DNA of 64,000 nt from Piromyces finnis (GCA_002104945.1 MCFH01000018.1:496001-560000); one strand, 5' to 3'; positions 1 to 12,710 are shown, numbered from the stretch's first letter. Notes: generated by a model from the letters alone, not told the origin. Numbers and translations: made by a program.

Positions 1-310
1 TAAAATTAAATATTAAATAAATAATCAAGGATAATTAACTTTATTAATATAAATTTTATATTAAATTTTAATTTTAATTAATTTTTGTTTAAAAAAATTT
101 TTTTTTTTTGGAAAAAAAAAGCAAGAGCGAATGAATGTTCAAGGATAAAATAAACCAGGAAACTTAAAACGGCAATCCCCAAAAAAAAAAATATAAAGCT
201 AAAAAAAAACAAAAATTTTTTTAAACTTAAACTAAAAAAAAAAAAGAAATTAAAGAAGAAATAAAAAAAAAAAGAAAACCACAAAAATTAGTGATAAAAC
301 TTTAAAAAAA

Positions 311-341
<31 letters not shown>

Positions 342-503
342 TTTAAATATTTATTATTGAAAATAAACTAATTTTATTTTATTTTATTTATTTATTTTTA
401 ATTGAAATTGGCATTGAAATTGGTATTATTTTTTTTATTATTGATGTGTCATTTAAAAAAAAAATAAATTGATTCTCCAACAATAGTAAAAATAAAGGTA
501 AAA
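1..503. other. Non-coding AT-rich upstream region
   Basis: This stretch is almost pure A and T, with A-runs around 315-336. No codon-like sequence is visible, and the short reading frame on the minus strand is only Phe/Leu low complexity. It is the upstream region of the LysM gene starting at 504. I see no recognisable promoter motif. Confidence 0.7.
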
Positions 504-1272
504 ATGAAACTTTTTAATCTCTCCGCCCTTGTTGTATTCTTTATTTGTGTTGCTCACACTTTTGCTGCTGGTATTCATTGTGCTGAACATGTAGTTCTTA
601 AGAAAGGTCAATCTTGCAGTTCACTTACTAAACTTGCCAGAACTAAGGATATTTACTTTATGAATCCTTGTAAATATTTTTAATATATATATTTTTTATT
701 AACTATTATTATTACTTTAGTATATCTTCAATGCAATGAAATGCTAATTTTTAAAAAATTTCAATTTTATTTTATCATTTTTTTTTCTTTATGGGTTATT
801 TTTTATTTGAAACAAAACAAAATGAAATGAAAAAAAAAAAGTAATTAATTGTGACAAGGCAATGACCAAGAAAACTACCATTTGTGTTGATCGTGATTCT
901 TACTATTCTGACGAAGATTTTGATTTTGAATACTACGAAATTAAAAAGGGTGATACTTGTGAAAAACTCGCTATGCAATTCAATACCACTGTTGATGTTT
1001 TAAAGAGATTTAACTATGGTAAGCTTTGTGTTGTAAAAAAAAAAATTTTTAAATAATAAAGAATTTAATAACTTTAACTATTGATTTTTTTTATTAAAAA
1101 AAAAAAACTCATCTCATATAATCATTGACTTTACTATTATAAATATATTTTAGGTGTTCTTGACTGTAACAATATGAAAAAATTAGCTAAATACGGTACC
1201 GAAATTCAATACCGTAGAGATGGTGACTACACTGTTAACTTTGAAAACAGTACTTTAGTTAAAGTCAAGTAA
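504..1272 (+). CDS. Secreted protein with two LysM domains (3 exons)
   Basis: Predicted carbohydrate-binding secreted protein of 153 residues. Exons are 504-669, 842-1018 and 1154-1272; all junctions are GT-AG and the phases join (1, then 1). Residues 1 to about 21 are a signal peptide (Met-Lys, then a hydrophobic core ending THTFAAG-like before the mature start IHC). The first LysM (about 24-70) has the fungal pattern with GQSC, then MNPLINCD across the first junction, and a closing TICV. The second (about 83-130) carries YEIKKGDTCEKLA and a LDC near its end. LysM domains bind GlcNAc-containing glycans such as chitin or peptidoglycan; here that is known of the family, not shown. There is no catalytic domain. 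It could shield the fungus's own chitin or bind rumen bacteria; that is inference. The start is the only ATG giving the signal peptide. The intron ends are inferred from frame continuity. Confidence 0.82.
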
Positions 1273-3062
1273 ATAATGGAAACCAAATTCATTTTTACAA
1301 AAGCCTTCAAATTGAAAAAAAAGGACAATTAAAAGAAAAATCCAAAAACAAATACAATTCTAAAATATAAAAGAAAAAGAAAGTCAAAATTTTAAAAATT
1401 CGACATTTCACACAAACATAAATCAAGGAAACAAATATATATACATAAATATATATATGGATTTGATAAAAAAAAAAAAAAGAGATATATATAAATTATA
1501 TAATATTTTATTATGTAGTATATATAGTATAGTAAAATTAGTTTTTTTTTTTTTATTTTTTTATAAAAAAATAATTAAGGAATTTATAATTATAATCATT
1601 ATAATAATAATAATAATAATAATAGTAAATAATATTGTATATATTTAAAAGGAATTATTCTTTTATAATATGAGAAAAATAGAAGAAAACAAAAACATAA
1701 ACAAAACAAAACAAACAGACAAACAAACAAAAAACATATTTCATTCCCATAATTTCATTTATCAAATTAAAAACATTAATTTCAAAAATCAACTCATTAC
1801 CTTTTTTTTTTTTTAAAATGTAATTAATTTTTAACTATTCATCGTTTTTAATATTATTTTATAATAATATTAAATCAAATAATATATTACTTTTTCAACA
1901 TTTCATGTTATTATAGTTTAGATGTATTTTTTTTTGTTTTGTTTTGTTTTACCTTGTTTTATTTTGTTTTTAAATTTCTTATATTAAGGGTAGAGAGAAT
2001 AAGTCCTTTAAAATTTTATAAATAGTTATTTACACATATTTATTATTTAATTTTAAATTCATCATGTTTTATATAAATGTTTTTTTTTTTATACAATTCT
2101 TTAAAAAAAAATCCTTGATTAAAATTATTAAAAAAGTTTACATAATGAATGTGAACTCCTTATTGATAGTAATAATAATAGTTTTTGTATAAAAAATATT
2201 TAATAAATTAAGAAAGAAAAAAAAAAGATATAATCATTAAAAAAAAAAAAGTTTTTATTCAAAAAGTTGTTTTAAATATCTATGATAGTGTAAAATAAAA
2301 TTTACAAAAGTTTTTGAGTTGAATATTGTTTGAAAGCTTTTTTTTTTTTTTTTTTTTTTTTTCCATTTCTTTATACTAAAAGTTTACTTTAAATTTTTAA
2401 TTGAATCCTCAAAATTCTTTGTAATTTTAAATTTAATTTTATAGAAGAGTAGTTATAATTATTAATATTGTTACTTTTGCTTTTAAAGCCCATTAAAAAT
2501 TTTGTACATGAATTACTTGGAAAACCCAATATTTATGATAAAACTTCATAGATTATAAAAGTGATGCTATTGTATGATGAACGAATGGTACATTTATGGT
2601 AACTTTTACTTTATTACTAATATACATATTGGGTTATCTTGAATGATATATACCTTGGAGATTCTATGTTTCTATTCTAATTTTTTTTTTATATTTTTAA
2701 TACAAATATTTGTAGTATTCATCCATCAACATAAATATATACACGTTCACATATATCTATACAATTATCATGTGATTATTCATTCATTTTATTCAATACT
2801 AAAAACTAAATTTCATTAACATAAATCTATACGTATTTACATAAACCACCATAATATCATATGATATCCATTCATTATACCTAAAAACTAAAATTAAAAT
2901 TTAATTATTCTTAAATATTTTAAATTAAAAAATTAAGTTAATTAATATGAAAATATTGATTTTTTATTTTTTTTTTTAATTTAATAAAGTAAAATAATTA
3001 TTTTTTTATATTAACATAAAAATAAAAGAAAATATATAATAATATAAATAAAATTATTATTG

Positions 3063-3094
<32 letters not shown>

Positions 3095-4343
3095 ATTTAT
3101 AATACCATCCACCCATATATAATTTAAAAATAAAAGGTATTGATCTGAAATGAAATGAAAACAAATTTAAAAATAAAAAGAATATATATATATATATACA
3201 TAAACAAATATTTAAAATTTCAATAGTTTTAAATTAACGTACATGACATTATACTATTCAAATAGTCAACATCTTTTACCAATTTTATCAAGAAGCCTAT
3301 TTATTTATAAATAGTTTATATTATACGATTATATATATATGTATAAAAGAGAAAACCTATAATAATTGAATAACTTATTGAAAAAAAAAATAGTATTGTT
3401 AAAAAAAAGTTTTTTTTTTTTTTTATTATTATGATTACAGTAAAGCATCTATTAATTTTTCAGTAGTATTAACAAAAATAATAATGCAACAACAATTTAT
3501 ATATATACACTTAAAATTTAAATATGTCATACACAAAACTAAAAACCAAAAATTAAATATAATTATCATCATTATTATTGTAATGAATAACTTTTATCAT
3601 AATAAATGTATCATTCATTATTATCAATCTTTATTCCTGATGAATAATACATTTTAACATTTATAAAACAATATAGTTATATTCAACGTAATAGAGTGAA
3701 AAAACTTTTACTATTTCTTTTTTATAATATTATAAATGAAAGTTATATTAAAAATAAGGATTATTAACTCTATACAAGATTGCAAAATGAAATTTTAATT
3801 AATTCATATATGAAATCTTAATCAGTACAATTTATCAATCAATAAATAATTGATAATAATATTTTCTTCTAAATTGAACTTTTAACAAAATATAAAATTA
3901 TTTTATTAAAATTAAAAATAAATATTATAGAAAAAAAAAAAAAAAAAAAAATCAAAATAATATTTTATATTAACTAAAATGGAAAAAATGAAATTAATAT
4001 AATTTGATAGATCAAATAGTTTAAAACAATTTAAATTATTAATTCTTTAATTTTTAAAATATAAATAATAAAAAATCTTGATAAAATTGTGTATATACGG
4101 TTTATGTATTTGAGTTTCAATATATATATAATTTAAATGTTAAATTTCAGTAATGTTAAAAAATAAAATAGACTTTTTTTAAATCTTTAATTGAATTACA
4201 TGGATAATATATATACATATATAATAGAATTAAAATATCACAATATAAATTTTAAAAATACTAAATTACTAATTTGCATCTTTTTTTTTTTTTTTATAAT
4301 TATATGCATAATAAAAATTAAAATAAATGAAGAATAAGCCAAG
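1273..4343. other. Non-coding region between LysM gene and RPN5
   Basis: About 3 kb of AT-rich sequence with many homopolymers (T-runs near 2340-2362 and 3064-3089) and ATT or AAT stretches. I see no coding patch, RNA gene or ordered repeat. The first 200 bases are probably the 3' untranslated region of the LysM gene, and the last 100 the 5' region of RPN5. Confidence 0.6.
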
Positions 4344-6346
4344 ATGAATAAAATGGAAAAGGATTATTCAGCTCAAGTCGAAAAGCTCTTACCAGAGACT
4401 AAGACTTTAGCTAACGTTAGTGGATAATTCATTTTATATAGGATAGATAGCTTTTATCAGTACTAAACAATATTAATTATTTTAATATTTTTTTTAAATA
4501 TAATTTATTTTTATATTTTAAATAATAGAATGGTCAATTACAACAAGCTCTTGAACAATGTCTTGTTCTTGAAAAACAAACTAGAAGTGTACATATATTT
4601 TATTTATTAAATACATTATAATAAATTTCTCCTATACACATTTCATTATATTTCTTATTAAATATTATTTTATATATCTCTCTAACCCTAAAATTAAAAT
4701 AGGCTAGTGATTTAGAATCTAACACTAAGATTTTAAATCATATTATTCAATTATGCTTTGATGCTAAGGATTATAAGCTTTTAAATGAACAAATTGTTTT
4801 ATTATCAAAGAAACATGGTCTTCTCAAGACAGTAATGTTTTTCAATTTCAATTATTAAAATTATTTTAATTATTATAATATTAAATTAACATTTTATTAA
4901 AATTATAAAAAAAAAAAATCTACTCATTATAAAAGGCTGTTACTAAAATGGTTCAAACTGCTATGACTTTCATTGACCAAATTCCAGAAAAGGAACCAAT
5001 GTTAGAATTAATCAATACTATTCGTACAGTTACTGAAGGTAAAATTTATGTTGAAATTGAACGTGCTCGTGTTACTAGAAAGTTATCAAAGATGAAGGAA
5101 GATGAAGGTGATATTGCTCAAGCTTCTGAAATTTTACAACAATTACAAGTACGATATTAAAATAATTTTATTATTATTATTTTTTTTTTTAAAAAAAGAA
5201 AGATTATATTTTATGGAAATAATGTTAAATTTAACCCTCATGACAATTACTGTATTAATAATTAATTTATTTAAATTATAAAATGAATGTAGGTTGAAAC
5301 CTTTGGTTCTATGGAACGTCGTGAAAAGACCGACTTTATTTTAGAACAAATGAGATTATGTTTATTAAGAAAAGATTTTACTAGAGTTCAAATTATTAGT
5401 AAGAAGATTAGTCAAAGATTCTTTGAACAAGAAGAAAATTCTGTAAGTTTTTATTTGAAATATATTTAAATAAGGGATATGATAGTAGTTATAGTAACAT
5501 ATTATTTACATTTATTAATATATATATTTAAAAAAAAATAGGATTTAAAATTACGTTTCTTTGAAATTATGGTTCAACATGCTCTTCATGAAACTCAATA
5601 TTTAAATGTTTGTAAATATTTACAAAAGATTTATGAAACCAAGTCTGTTAAGGAAAATGAAGCTAAATGGAAAGAAGTATGCCTTTTTTTTTTTTAATTA
5701 GTGATATATAAATTCATATATAAATATAAAGAAATGTGGTATATGACAATGGTGATATTAATTTATTATTTTTTAATAATTAATTTAAGGTTTTACAAAA
5801 CATTGTTGTTTTCGCTGTTCTTGCTCCATTTGACCTTGAACAAAACCAAATTGTTAATACTATTGCTAATGATCAAAATCTTAGTAAACTTCCATTACAT
5901 AAGTAAGTAAAAGCATAGGAAAGAACTTTTTTTTTTTTTAAAGAAAAAAAAATTAACATTAGTTTAACATTACTATTTTATTATAATTAACCAAAAAAAA
6001 AAAAAAAAGGAATTTATTAAATAACTTTATAACGGATGAACTTATGCGTTGGACTAAGATTGAAGAAATATACGGTGAAACTTTAAAGCAAGCTTACGGT
6101 ATTAATAATCCAGAAACTGCTCAAACTTATTGGGAAGCTTTACATAAGAGTGTTACCGAACACGTATGTTTGAAATATTACTTTTTTTTTTCTTTTTCTT
6201 CTCTTCAGATTCGACTATTTAATATTAACTCTTTTTTTTTTTATTAATTTCATTTAATTATAGAATATTCGTGTTATATCTAAATGTTACTCCAAGATTA
6301 CCATTCAAAGATTAACTGAATTATTAGATTTATCACAAGATGTAAG

Positions 6347-6377
<31 letters not shown>

Positions 6378-6713
6378 TTCAATCCTTTCATTAATTATAT
6401 ATATATTTAAAAAAAAATACAAACAATTGAATTAAAATTTTAATTAAAACACCTTTTTTTCTTTCTTTCTTAAAATAAAAATTTATCACTATAGGAAACC
6501 GAAGCTACTATTGCTGAACTTGTTGTTTCAGGTACTGTCTATGCCAAGATTAACAGACCAGCTGGTATTGTTACTTTTGAAAAGTCTAAGGATGCTAATA
6601 CTCAATTAAATGAATGGTCAGGCAGTGTTAATTCTGTTTTAGATTTAATTGCCAAGACTTGTCATCTTATTGTTAAAGAAGAAATGGTCCATAACATTAA
6701 GAAAACCTTATAA
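4344..6713 (+). CDS. RPN5: 26S proteasome regulatory subunit Rpn5 (PSMD12), 10 exons
   Basis: Lid subunit of the 19S proteasome regulatory particle, acting in ubiquitin-dependent protein breakdown. The spliced protein is 440 residues, close to the usual 445-460. Exons: 4344-4415, 4529-4588, 4703-4831, 4936-5148, 5293-5442, 5542-5676, 5790-5902, 6010-6163, 6264-6341, 6495-6713; all introns are GT-AG and all phases join. Family landmarks match human PSMD12 along the whole length: KMEKDYS at the start, [53 protein letters not shown], then the PCI winged-helix part (about residues 345-440) with LDLS, a [10 protein letters not shown] stretch and EEMVHNIK near the end. No residues seem missing. The second in-frame ATG lies three codons later and could also be used. 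The nine introns are 94 to 153 bp. Confidence 0.95.
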
Positions 6714-8736
6714 ACTGCCTATTAAATAATAATGTATTTCAATTAAAAAAAAAAATTAAATTAAAAAAAAAAATCATTTTATTATATAAATAATTAAAAA
6801 TAATATATTTATTAAAATCAAATAAGCAAATAAAGCAAATTTTTTTTTTTTCTTATTTTGTTAAAAAAAGATAAAAAATAAAAAAAAAGTTTATCAAAAT
6901 TCAATTAATCACTCCTATTATCAAAATGATAAATAGTAAATATAAAATTAACAATAAAATTAATAATAAAAAAACATATTAAAAAATAAAAAAAATAAAA
7001 AAAAAAAAAAAATAATCATAATCATAATAATAATAAAAAAAAATTAAATAATAAATAATAATTACCATTTATTATCATTATCCTATTATTCCATATAAAA
7101 AAATCAAAGTTTTTAAATCATTTTTCCATAAATTTAACAAAAATCCGAAAACTCTAGTTAGAAAAAAAAAAAAGGAGAAATATAAAAATCATAATTAAAA
7201 TAATTAATATTTTATGTAGATAGGTAAGCATAGTTGTATATAATAAGGAATAAATACAACGCACACTCACATTTTATAAAATTAGGAATCCTTTTTATTC
7301 TTTGGTTATATTTAACTGATGATATATAAATTATTTTTATTAAAATTAATTATTGATTTTGGAAAGGTTTATCCAAAAAAAAAATTTTTTTATTTTTCCT
7401 TAAAAAATATATTTTAATTTATAATATTTTTTTTTTTTTATTTTTTTTTTATTTTTTGTTATTTAAACCATGCATGAATATAAAAATATGTATATATATG
7501 GTATATATGGTAAAATAATAATAAGAGTACTACTAATAATAATATAAGAAAAAAAAAAAAAAAAAAAAAAAAAACAAATTATTACGATAATTATTTTTTT
7601 TTATCCATCTTTTTTATTTATTTTAATTTTTTTTTTTACAGATTTATAATAGAAAGAAAATATACTTTTTGTGAAACAAATGTATCCAAAAAAATGGAAA
7701 ACATTTGATTTAATTTCTTTATTAAAGGAAATTACTTTGATTTTTAATTTTTACTTTTTAAGGTTTATAATTTTTAAAATCAAAGTTTCAAGTAAAATGA
7801 ATAATAATTTTTTAATTCATATTTAAATTAAGATAGTTTTTTATCATATATATATTAGATTTTTATTAATTCCTGTTTCCTTTTTTTTTTTAATATTCTT
7901 TTTCTTTTTTATTATTATTATTAATTTTAATATCAATATATGTTTCCCTCCCTTTTTTTCATTTTTTTTTTCATCTTTTTTTAAATATTACTTTTGAAAT
8001 AATAATTTGATAATCATTTTAGAATTCTTTAAGTTATTGTGAACGTGACATATTAAAAATAAATAAATATATTTATAACTAATCCCATTATTAATTATTT
8101 GATTGAATTTTTCATTAAACCAAAGGAACAAATAATTTTAACGTTATCAATAAAAATTCATTCTTATTTGAATTTTAATATTAACCTTTTTTTTTTTTTT
8201 TCATTTTTCGCTTTTTTGATAAAAAAAATTTTTTTTTTGATTACATTATAAAATCATAATACATATGTAATTTAAATCCATAATCTTTTTTTTTTTTTTT
8301 CATATGTATAAAGATAATATGAATTAGGGATGAATAAATATAAATAATTGTTATTATTAATGATTCCTCCTTTTCTCCTTTCTTTCACTATTACTATTGA
8401 TGTCAATTTGTTTATAATATTGATTATAATTAAAATACCAAAAAAAAATCTTTTATCTATTCTATTGGTATTAGTATAATTATCTTGTATACATCATTTT
8501 TTTTTTTTTTTTTTTTTTTACTAGATTAAGATTAAAAAAAAAATAAGAAAGAAATGATTATGGGTATAATCAACGATTTCTTGTATACATATAATGCATT
8601 AGGAATAATAATAATAAAAAAAAGACATTTAAAATTTTTAATTTCAATTAAATAAAGGGATTATGTAAAGTGTTTTGTTATATTAGTATTTTTTTTTTAA
8701 AGAATAAAAGTTCCTTTCGATTCTTATTAAAATCGG
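6714..8736. other. Non-coding region
   Basis: About 2 kb of AT-rich DNA with A- and T-runs (A-run near 7549-7574, T-run near 8498-8519). Nothing coding or structured is visible. The first part is the RPN5 3' region, with several A-tracts after the stop. Confidence 0.6.
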
Positions 8737-10233
8737 ATGATATCTGATATTTCAAAAATTAATATTTATTCATCTATAAAAAAGGAATATTATCAGCATA
8801 CCTTTTACCAAAATGAATTTGAATCACATACTTTTTCAAAAAGATTATGCAATTTAATCTTTTATATCTCTATTAATCATACAATTCAATTTGAACCTTT
8901 TTCGAAGGATACCAATGATACTACTACTACTAATAATAATGATAATGATGATGATGATGATATTACTATTATTAATAGTAATAATAATGACAATGATGAT
9001 GATAATGATGATGATATTACTATTAATATTTATGATGATGACAATGGCGACGATATTACTATTAATAATAATAATAATAATAATAATAAGGATAATAATA
9101 ATGATGACAATATTACTATTAATGATGACAATGATGATGTTACTATTATTAATAATAATGATGATGATGATAATGATGATGTTACTATTATTAATAATAA
9201 TAGTGATAATGACGATGATGCTACTATTATTAATAATAATGATGATAATGATGATGATGATGTTACTATTATTAATAATAATGATGATGATGATGATGTT
9301 ACTATTATTAATAATAATAGTGATAATGACGATGATGTTACTATTATTAATAATAATAGTGATAATGACGATGATGTTACTATTATTAATAATAATAGTG
9401 ATAATGACGAGGATTATGATATTACTATTAATGATGATGATGTTACTATTATTAATAATGATGATGATGATGATGATGTTACTATTATTAATAATAATAG
9501 TGATAATGACGATGATGTTACTATTATTAATAATAATAGTGATAATGACGAGGATTATGATATTACTATTAATGATGATGATGTTACTATTAATACCAAT
9601 GATATCAATTACGATAATAAAAATAGAATTCTATCTTTTTTTCTTTATTGTACTTCTTTTGATATACCCATTTTAACATCATCTATTATTCTTTTCATCA
9701 TAGATTATCTTGCAACAAATTTTAATCAAATTGACTTTGAGAATAAAGGTTTAGTTGTAGGAAGCTCTTTTCAACAACATTTTAATACAATAACAAAAAT
9801 CCGGTTAAATGATTATTATTACATCACAAATTTTAAAGGTTATATTGAAAAAAAACAAGAGACTTTTTTAAGTGCATACCGTAAACGATATTGTTATCAT
9901 CCACTGTATAAATACGTTAATATGTCATGGAAATTTTTATTACAATTAATAGTTCAATTGGGAAAAATCTTAAATCTTTCTCTGTTACCATTTCGTAACT
10001 ATCGAGGGGATAAGCATCCATTTTTACTTTATTTACAGTATCATTTACCTTTATTAAAAAAGAAATATTTTAATAGGAATGGACGAAAAAATAGGTTTAT
10101 TGCAGTATTATTTTTGAAAAAGACTCTAAGACAATGGAAAAATGAAAATTTCTTGGTGAAAACTTTTTATATTTTATTGTTTCATTACTTTAAATCATTA
10201 CTTAACTACCCAAAATTTAAACTTAATCGTTAA
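8737..10233 (+). CDS. Unidentified acidic repeat protein, Asp/Asn-rich core
   Basis: Single open exon of 498 residues; I do not recognise it. Residues 1 to about 55 are a mixed-composition N-terminus. Residues about 56-290 are an Asp/Asn-rich core of tandem units, the clearest being 13 residues (DDVTIINNNSDND) encoded by a near-identical 39-base repeat around 9280-9560, with variants ending DEDYDITIND. Residues about 298-498 are ordinary and basic (KNRIL, hydrophobic TSSIILFIIDYLATNF, later KRYCYHPLYKY, KTLRQWKNENF). A hydrophobic stretch near residue 320-335 could be a membrane segment or a buried helix. The non-repetitive ends, one uninterrupted frame over 1.5 kb and the preserved frame through the repeats support a real gene. 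The start is the first ATG after in-frame stops. Function is unknown; the acidic core could bind cations, but that is only a guess. Confidence 0.62.
   Translation: MISDISKINIYSSIKKEYYQHTFYQNEFESHTFSKRLCNLIFYISINHTIQFEPFSKDTNDTTTTNNNDNDDDDDITIINSNNNDNDDDNDDDITINIYDDDNGDDITINNNNNNNNKDNNNDDNITINDDNDDVTIINNNDDDDNDDVTIINNNSDNDDDATIINNNDDNDDDDVTIINNNDDDDDVTIINNNSDNDDDVTIINNNSDNDDDVTIINNNSDNDEDYDITINDDDVTIINNDDDDDDVTIINNNSDNDDDVTIINNNSDNDEDYDITINDDDVTINTNDINYDNKNRILSFFLYCTSFDIPILTSSIILFIIDYLATNFNQIDFENKGLVVGSSFQQHFNTITKIRLNDYYYITNFKGYIEKKQETFLSAYRKRYCYHPLYKYVNMSWKFLLQLIVQLGKILNLSLLPFRNYRGDKHPFLLYLQYHLPLLKKKYFNRNGRKNRFIAVLFLKKTLRQWKNENFLVKTFYILLFHYFKSLLNYPKFKLNR
9100..9600 (+). repeat. In-frame minisatellite, 39-bp unit
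   Basis: Tandem units of about 39 bases encode DDVTIINNNSDND; at least four near-perfect copies lie in 9280-9400 and 9470-9550. A larger block ending in the GAGGATTATGAT variant occurs twice (about 9376-9450 and 9520-9590), indicating a segmental duplication within the array. All length changes seen are multiples of three, so the frame is kept. Confidence 0.8.
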
Positions 10234-10375
10234 ACTATAATTTTAATTAATATTAAAAAGCTTATAAAAAATTTTATTTTAAACATTTTATAGATAAAAA
10301 AAAATTTGGATGGTAAAAAAAAATTTTTTAGAATCAAAGTTGTTATTAAAAATACAACTTTAAAAAAAAGATGCT

Positions 10376-10414
<39 letters not shown>

Positions 10415-12133
10415 CACTTTAAACTATAAAAATTAAAAATGAAATTAAAAATGAAAATAAAAAATATTATTGAAATGATGATGCTTATTATTATTATTAT
10501 CAATATATATATATTTTTTCTAAATAAAAAATTATTTTAATATTAAAAACCTTTTTACTATTTTATTTTTATATAAAGGTCTTTTTTTTTTTTTTTTTTT
10601 TTTAGAGATGTTTTAGGATAGTATTAATTTCTGTTGAAAACTTTTTTTTTTATTGATATTATTATTTATATAATATCACTATTTCATATTTCATAACTTA
10701 ATTTAGTAATAAGATAATTAACATGTTTCTTTTTTTCTTTGTTATTATTATTATTACTATTATTATTTTTTTTTTTAAAAAAATCTTTAATAAAAAAAAA
10801 GGTTTAATATTTTAGATTATATATTGGATTTAATTTTTTAACTAATAAATTTAAAGTTTGTATTATTTACTGTTTTTTTTTTCTCCAGCTACTTTTTTTT
10901 ATTTTATAAAAAGTAAAGATAAAAAAAATTATCCAAAAAAGAAGAGAAAGAAGAAAAAGAAAAAAAAAAACAATTTTTAAAATGTTATCCATAATTTTTA
11001 AAATTTTTTATTTTTATTAAAGTTATACTCTACCATTAAACTAATTAATTAATACCATTACTTTAAATATATATTTATTAAAAAATAAACTTTTTTTATT
11101 ATAATTATTATAACGAAATTAAATATTTTTTTAATATATCATAATATATTTTTATGCATGCATATCTATTTATTCTTATTTATATGTACCATAGCTATTG
11201 TTACTAAAAATATAGATTTAAAAAATAAAAGATTCTTTCCATAAGAGTTTAACTATTAACTCTTCATTTTCATATGATTTTTTTTTATATAAAAAATAAA
11301 ATAATGATTCAATATAATTCCTCATATATAATATGATATTTGAAAAAAAAAAAGGAAAAAAAAACTATACAATATATAATATTATAATATATACTAGTAT
11401 GAGAAATAAAAATTGTTATTACCTGATACAAATATTTTTCTTAATTTCTTAATATAAAATATATTTTTTAAATTGTATAAATATTATAAAAATCCATATA
11501 TATGAAATAATTATATTTGTCCTTTTTTCTTAACAATTATTATTATTATTATTATTTTAATTATATTAAAAAAAATGTCATTAAAAATAATTTTTTATAA
11601 AAAGTAAATTAAAAAAAAAAAGTTAAAAATATATATTCCTAAATTATAAAAAATAAATAAATAAATAAATAAAAAAAATTACTATTCATATTTATTATTT
11701 GCAATCTTACTTAAAATCCAGTTTATATTTATTTTGTGTTTATATTATATATATTTACTATTTTAATATTTATTATATATCATTTTAAAGTATTGAATTA
11801 AATAAAATTGTATATGGCGTTTATATCCTTAATTTATAATTTTTTTTATTATTATTGTTTATTTTTATCTTTATTTTTTGAAAAAAATTTTTTAAACATT
11901 ATTAAATAAATGTGGATTTTTGGTAAGTAAAATTATCAATATATATTAAAGATAAAAATACAGAAAGATAAATATTTTTAATTTTTAATTGTTTAAAAAA
12001 ATGTTCCTTTATAAATTTTATTTGTATAATTTTTTTTTTTTTAAAAAAAAATTATAAAATATTTTAAAAAAAAAATAATAAAAAGTTTTAATTATTTTTT
12101 TTAAAAAGTAATAATTGGTGATTACAATAATAT
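10234..12133. other. Non-coding region with a long poly-T tract
   Basis: AT-rich sequence with no codon-like pattern. A T-run of about 37 bases lies at 10378-10414, and another lies near 10581-10603. Short ATT repeats occur near 10743-10768. I see no gene. Confidence 0.6.
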
Positions 12134-12710
12134 AATCATCCAATAAGTCGTTCCAGTTTTTATCCTGGTTGTTAAGGCGTTTCCTTAGCATACATAAGGC
12201 TTCTGGTTCGACCCCGCAGATGTCAGTGCCTGTGGATTTTCCCACTGGGTTTGCCATGGGTTGGGTTATGATATTCAGGTAAGTATAAATGAACTTTCTA
12301 ATTTACTACTATGATAATAACACTCGTCTAGCCGGCCTGAGAGGGTCTAGTGTACATGGTACATTCCAAATTAGAACTTAATAAGTGGTGACTTAGGCTA
12401 TGCCAAAAACACATAATATTCCTTAATCAATTTAAGTGTAAACATTAGGGGGCGGTTGACACGTGATCAAATTGACTATAAGAGGCTTAGCATTGTAGTT
12501 GTGAAATATCGTACAACGACATGCATCTAATGTACATGGATTAAGTGAGCGTCGAAGCTGAAGAAACAGTATGACAGACCAGGAGGGTCACAACCACCTA
12601 GCAATAGGAATGAGCCAACGTTTCTCTAAGAACCACCATTGGAGCTAACTCTGATCGATGGGAGAAATGCACTCGGAAGTTAAAAAAAAAAAAAATCATC
12701 CAATAACTCG
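12134..12710 (+). mobile_element. SINE-like retroposon with tRNA-like head, A-tail and target-site duplication
   Basis: A GC-richer island (29 of 60 bases are G or C in 12541-12600) inside very AT-rich DNA. It is bounded by a 17-base direct repeat with one mismatch: AATCATCCAATAAGTCG at 12134-12150 and AATCATCCAATAACTCG at 12694-12710. Between them, the body of about 530 bases ends in an A-run (12682-12695), the layout left by target-primed reverse transcription. The 5' end is tRNA-like: TTAAGGCG at 12173-12179 resembles a Ser/Leu tRNA D-arm, CCTTA and TAAGG (12183-12187, 12195-12199) form a five-pair stem around a seven-base loop, and GGTTCGACCCC at 12205-12215 fits a T-arm and B box. No protein frame spans the body. 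The near-perfect duplication suggests a fairly recent insertion. Alternatively it is a truncated LINE, but the tRNA-like head favours a SINE. Confidence 0.78.
12166..12215 (+). promoter_or_regulatory. Internal RNA polymerase III promoter (A and B boxes) of the SINE-like element
   Basis: The B box GTTCGACCC (12206-12214) fits the consensus GWTCRANNC exactly. The A-box candidate TGGTTGTTAAGG (12166-12177) fits TRGYNNANNNG except at one position. They are about 28 bases apart, as in tRNA genes without an intron. Box identity is read from sequence; activity is inferred. Confidence 0.6.

Noticed and set aside
8891-9676. Met/Leu/Ile-rich frame inside the acidic repeat gene
   Set aside because: It is the +1 shadow of the GAT/AAT repeat; the main frame has non-repetitive ends and the longer open reading.
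12018-12257. Minus-strand frame starting MANPVGKSTG across the SINE-like head
   Set aside because: It runs through the tRNA-like head and then into flanking A/T-run sequence; the protein-like look comes from the element's base composition, on the strand opposite to it.
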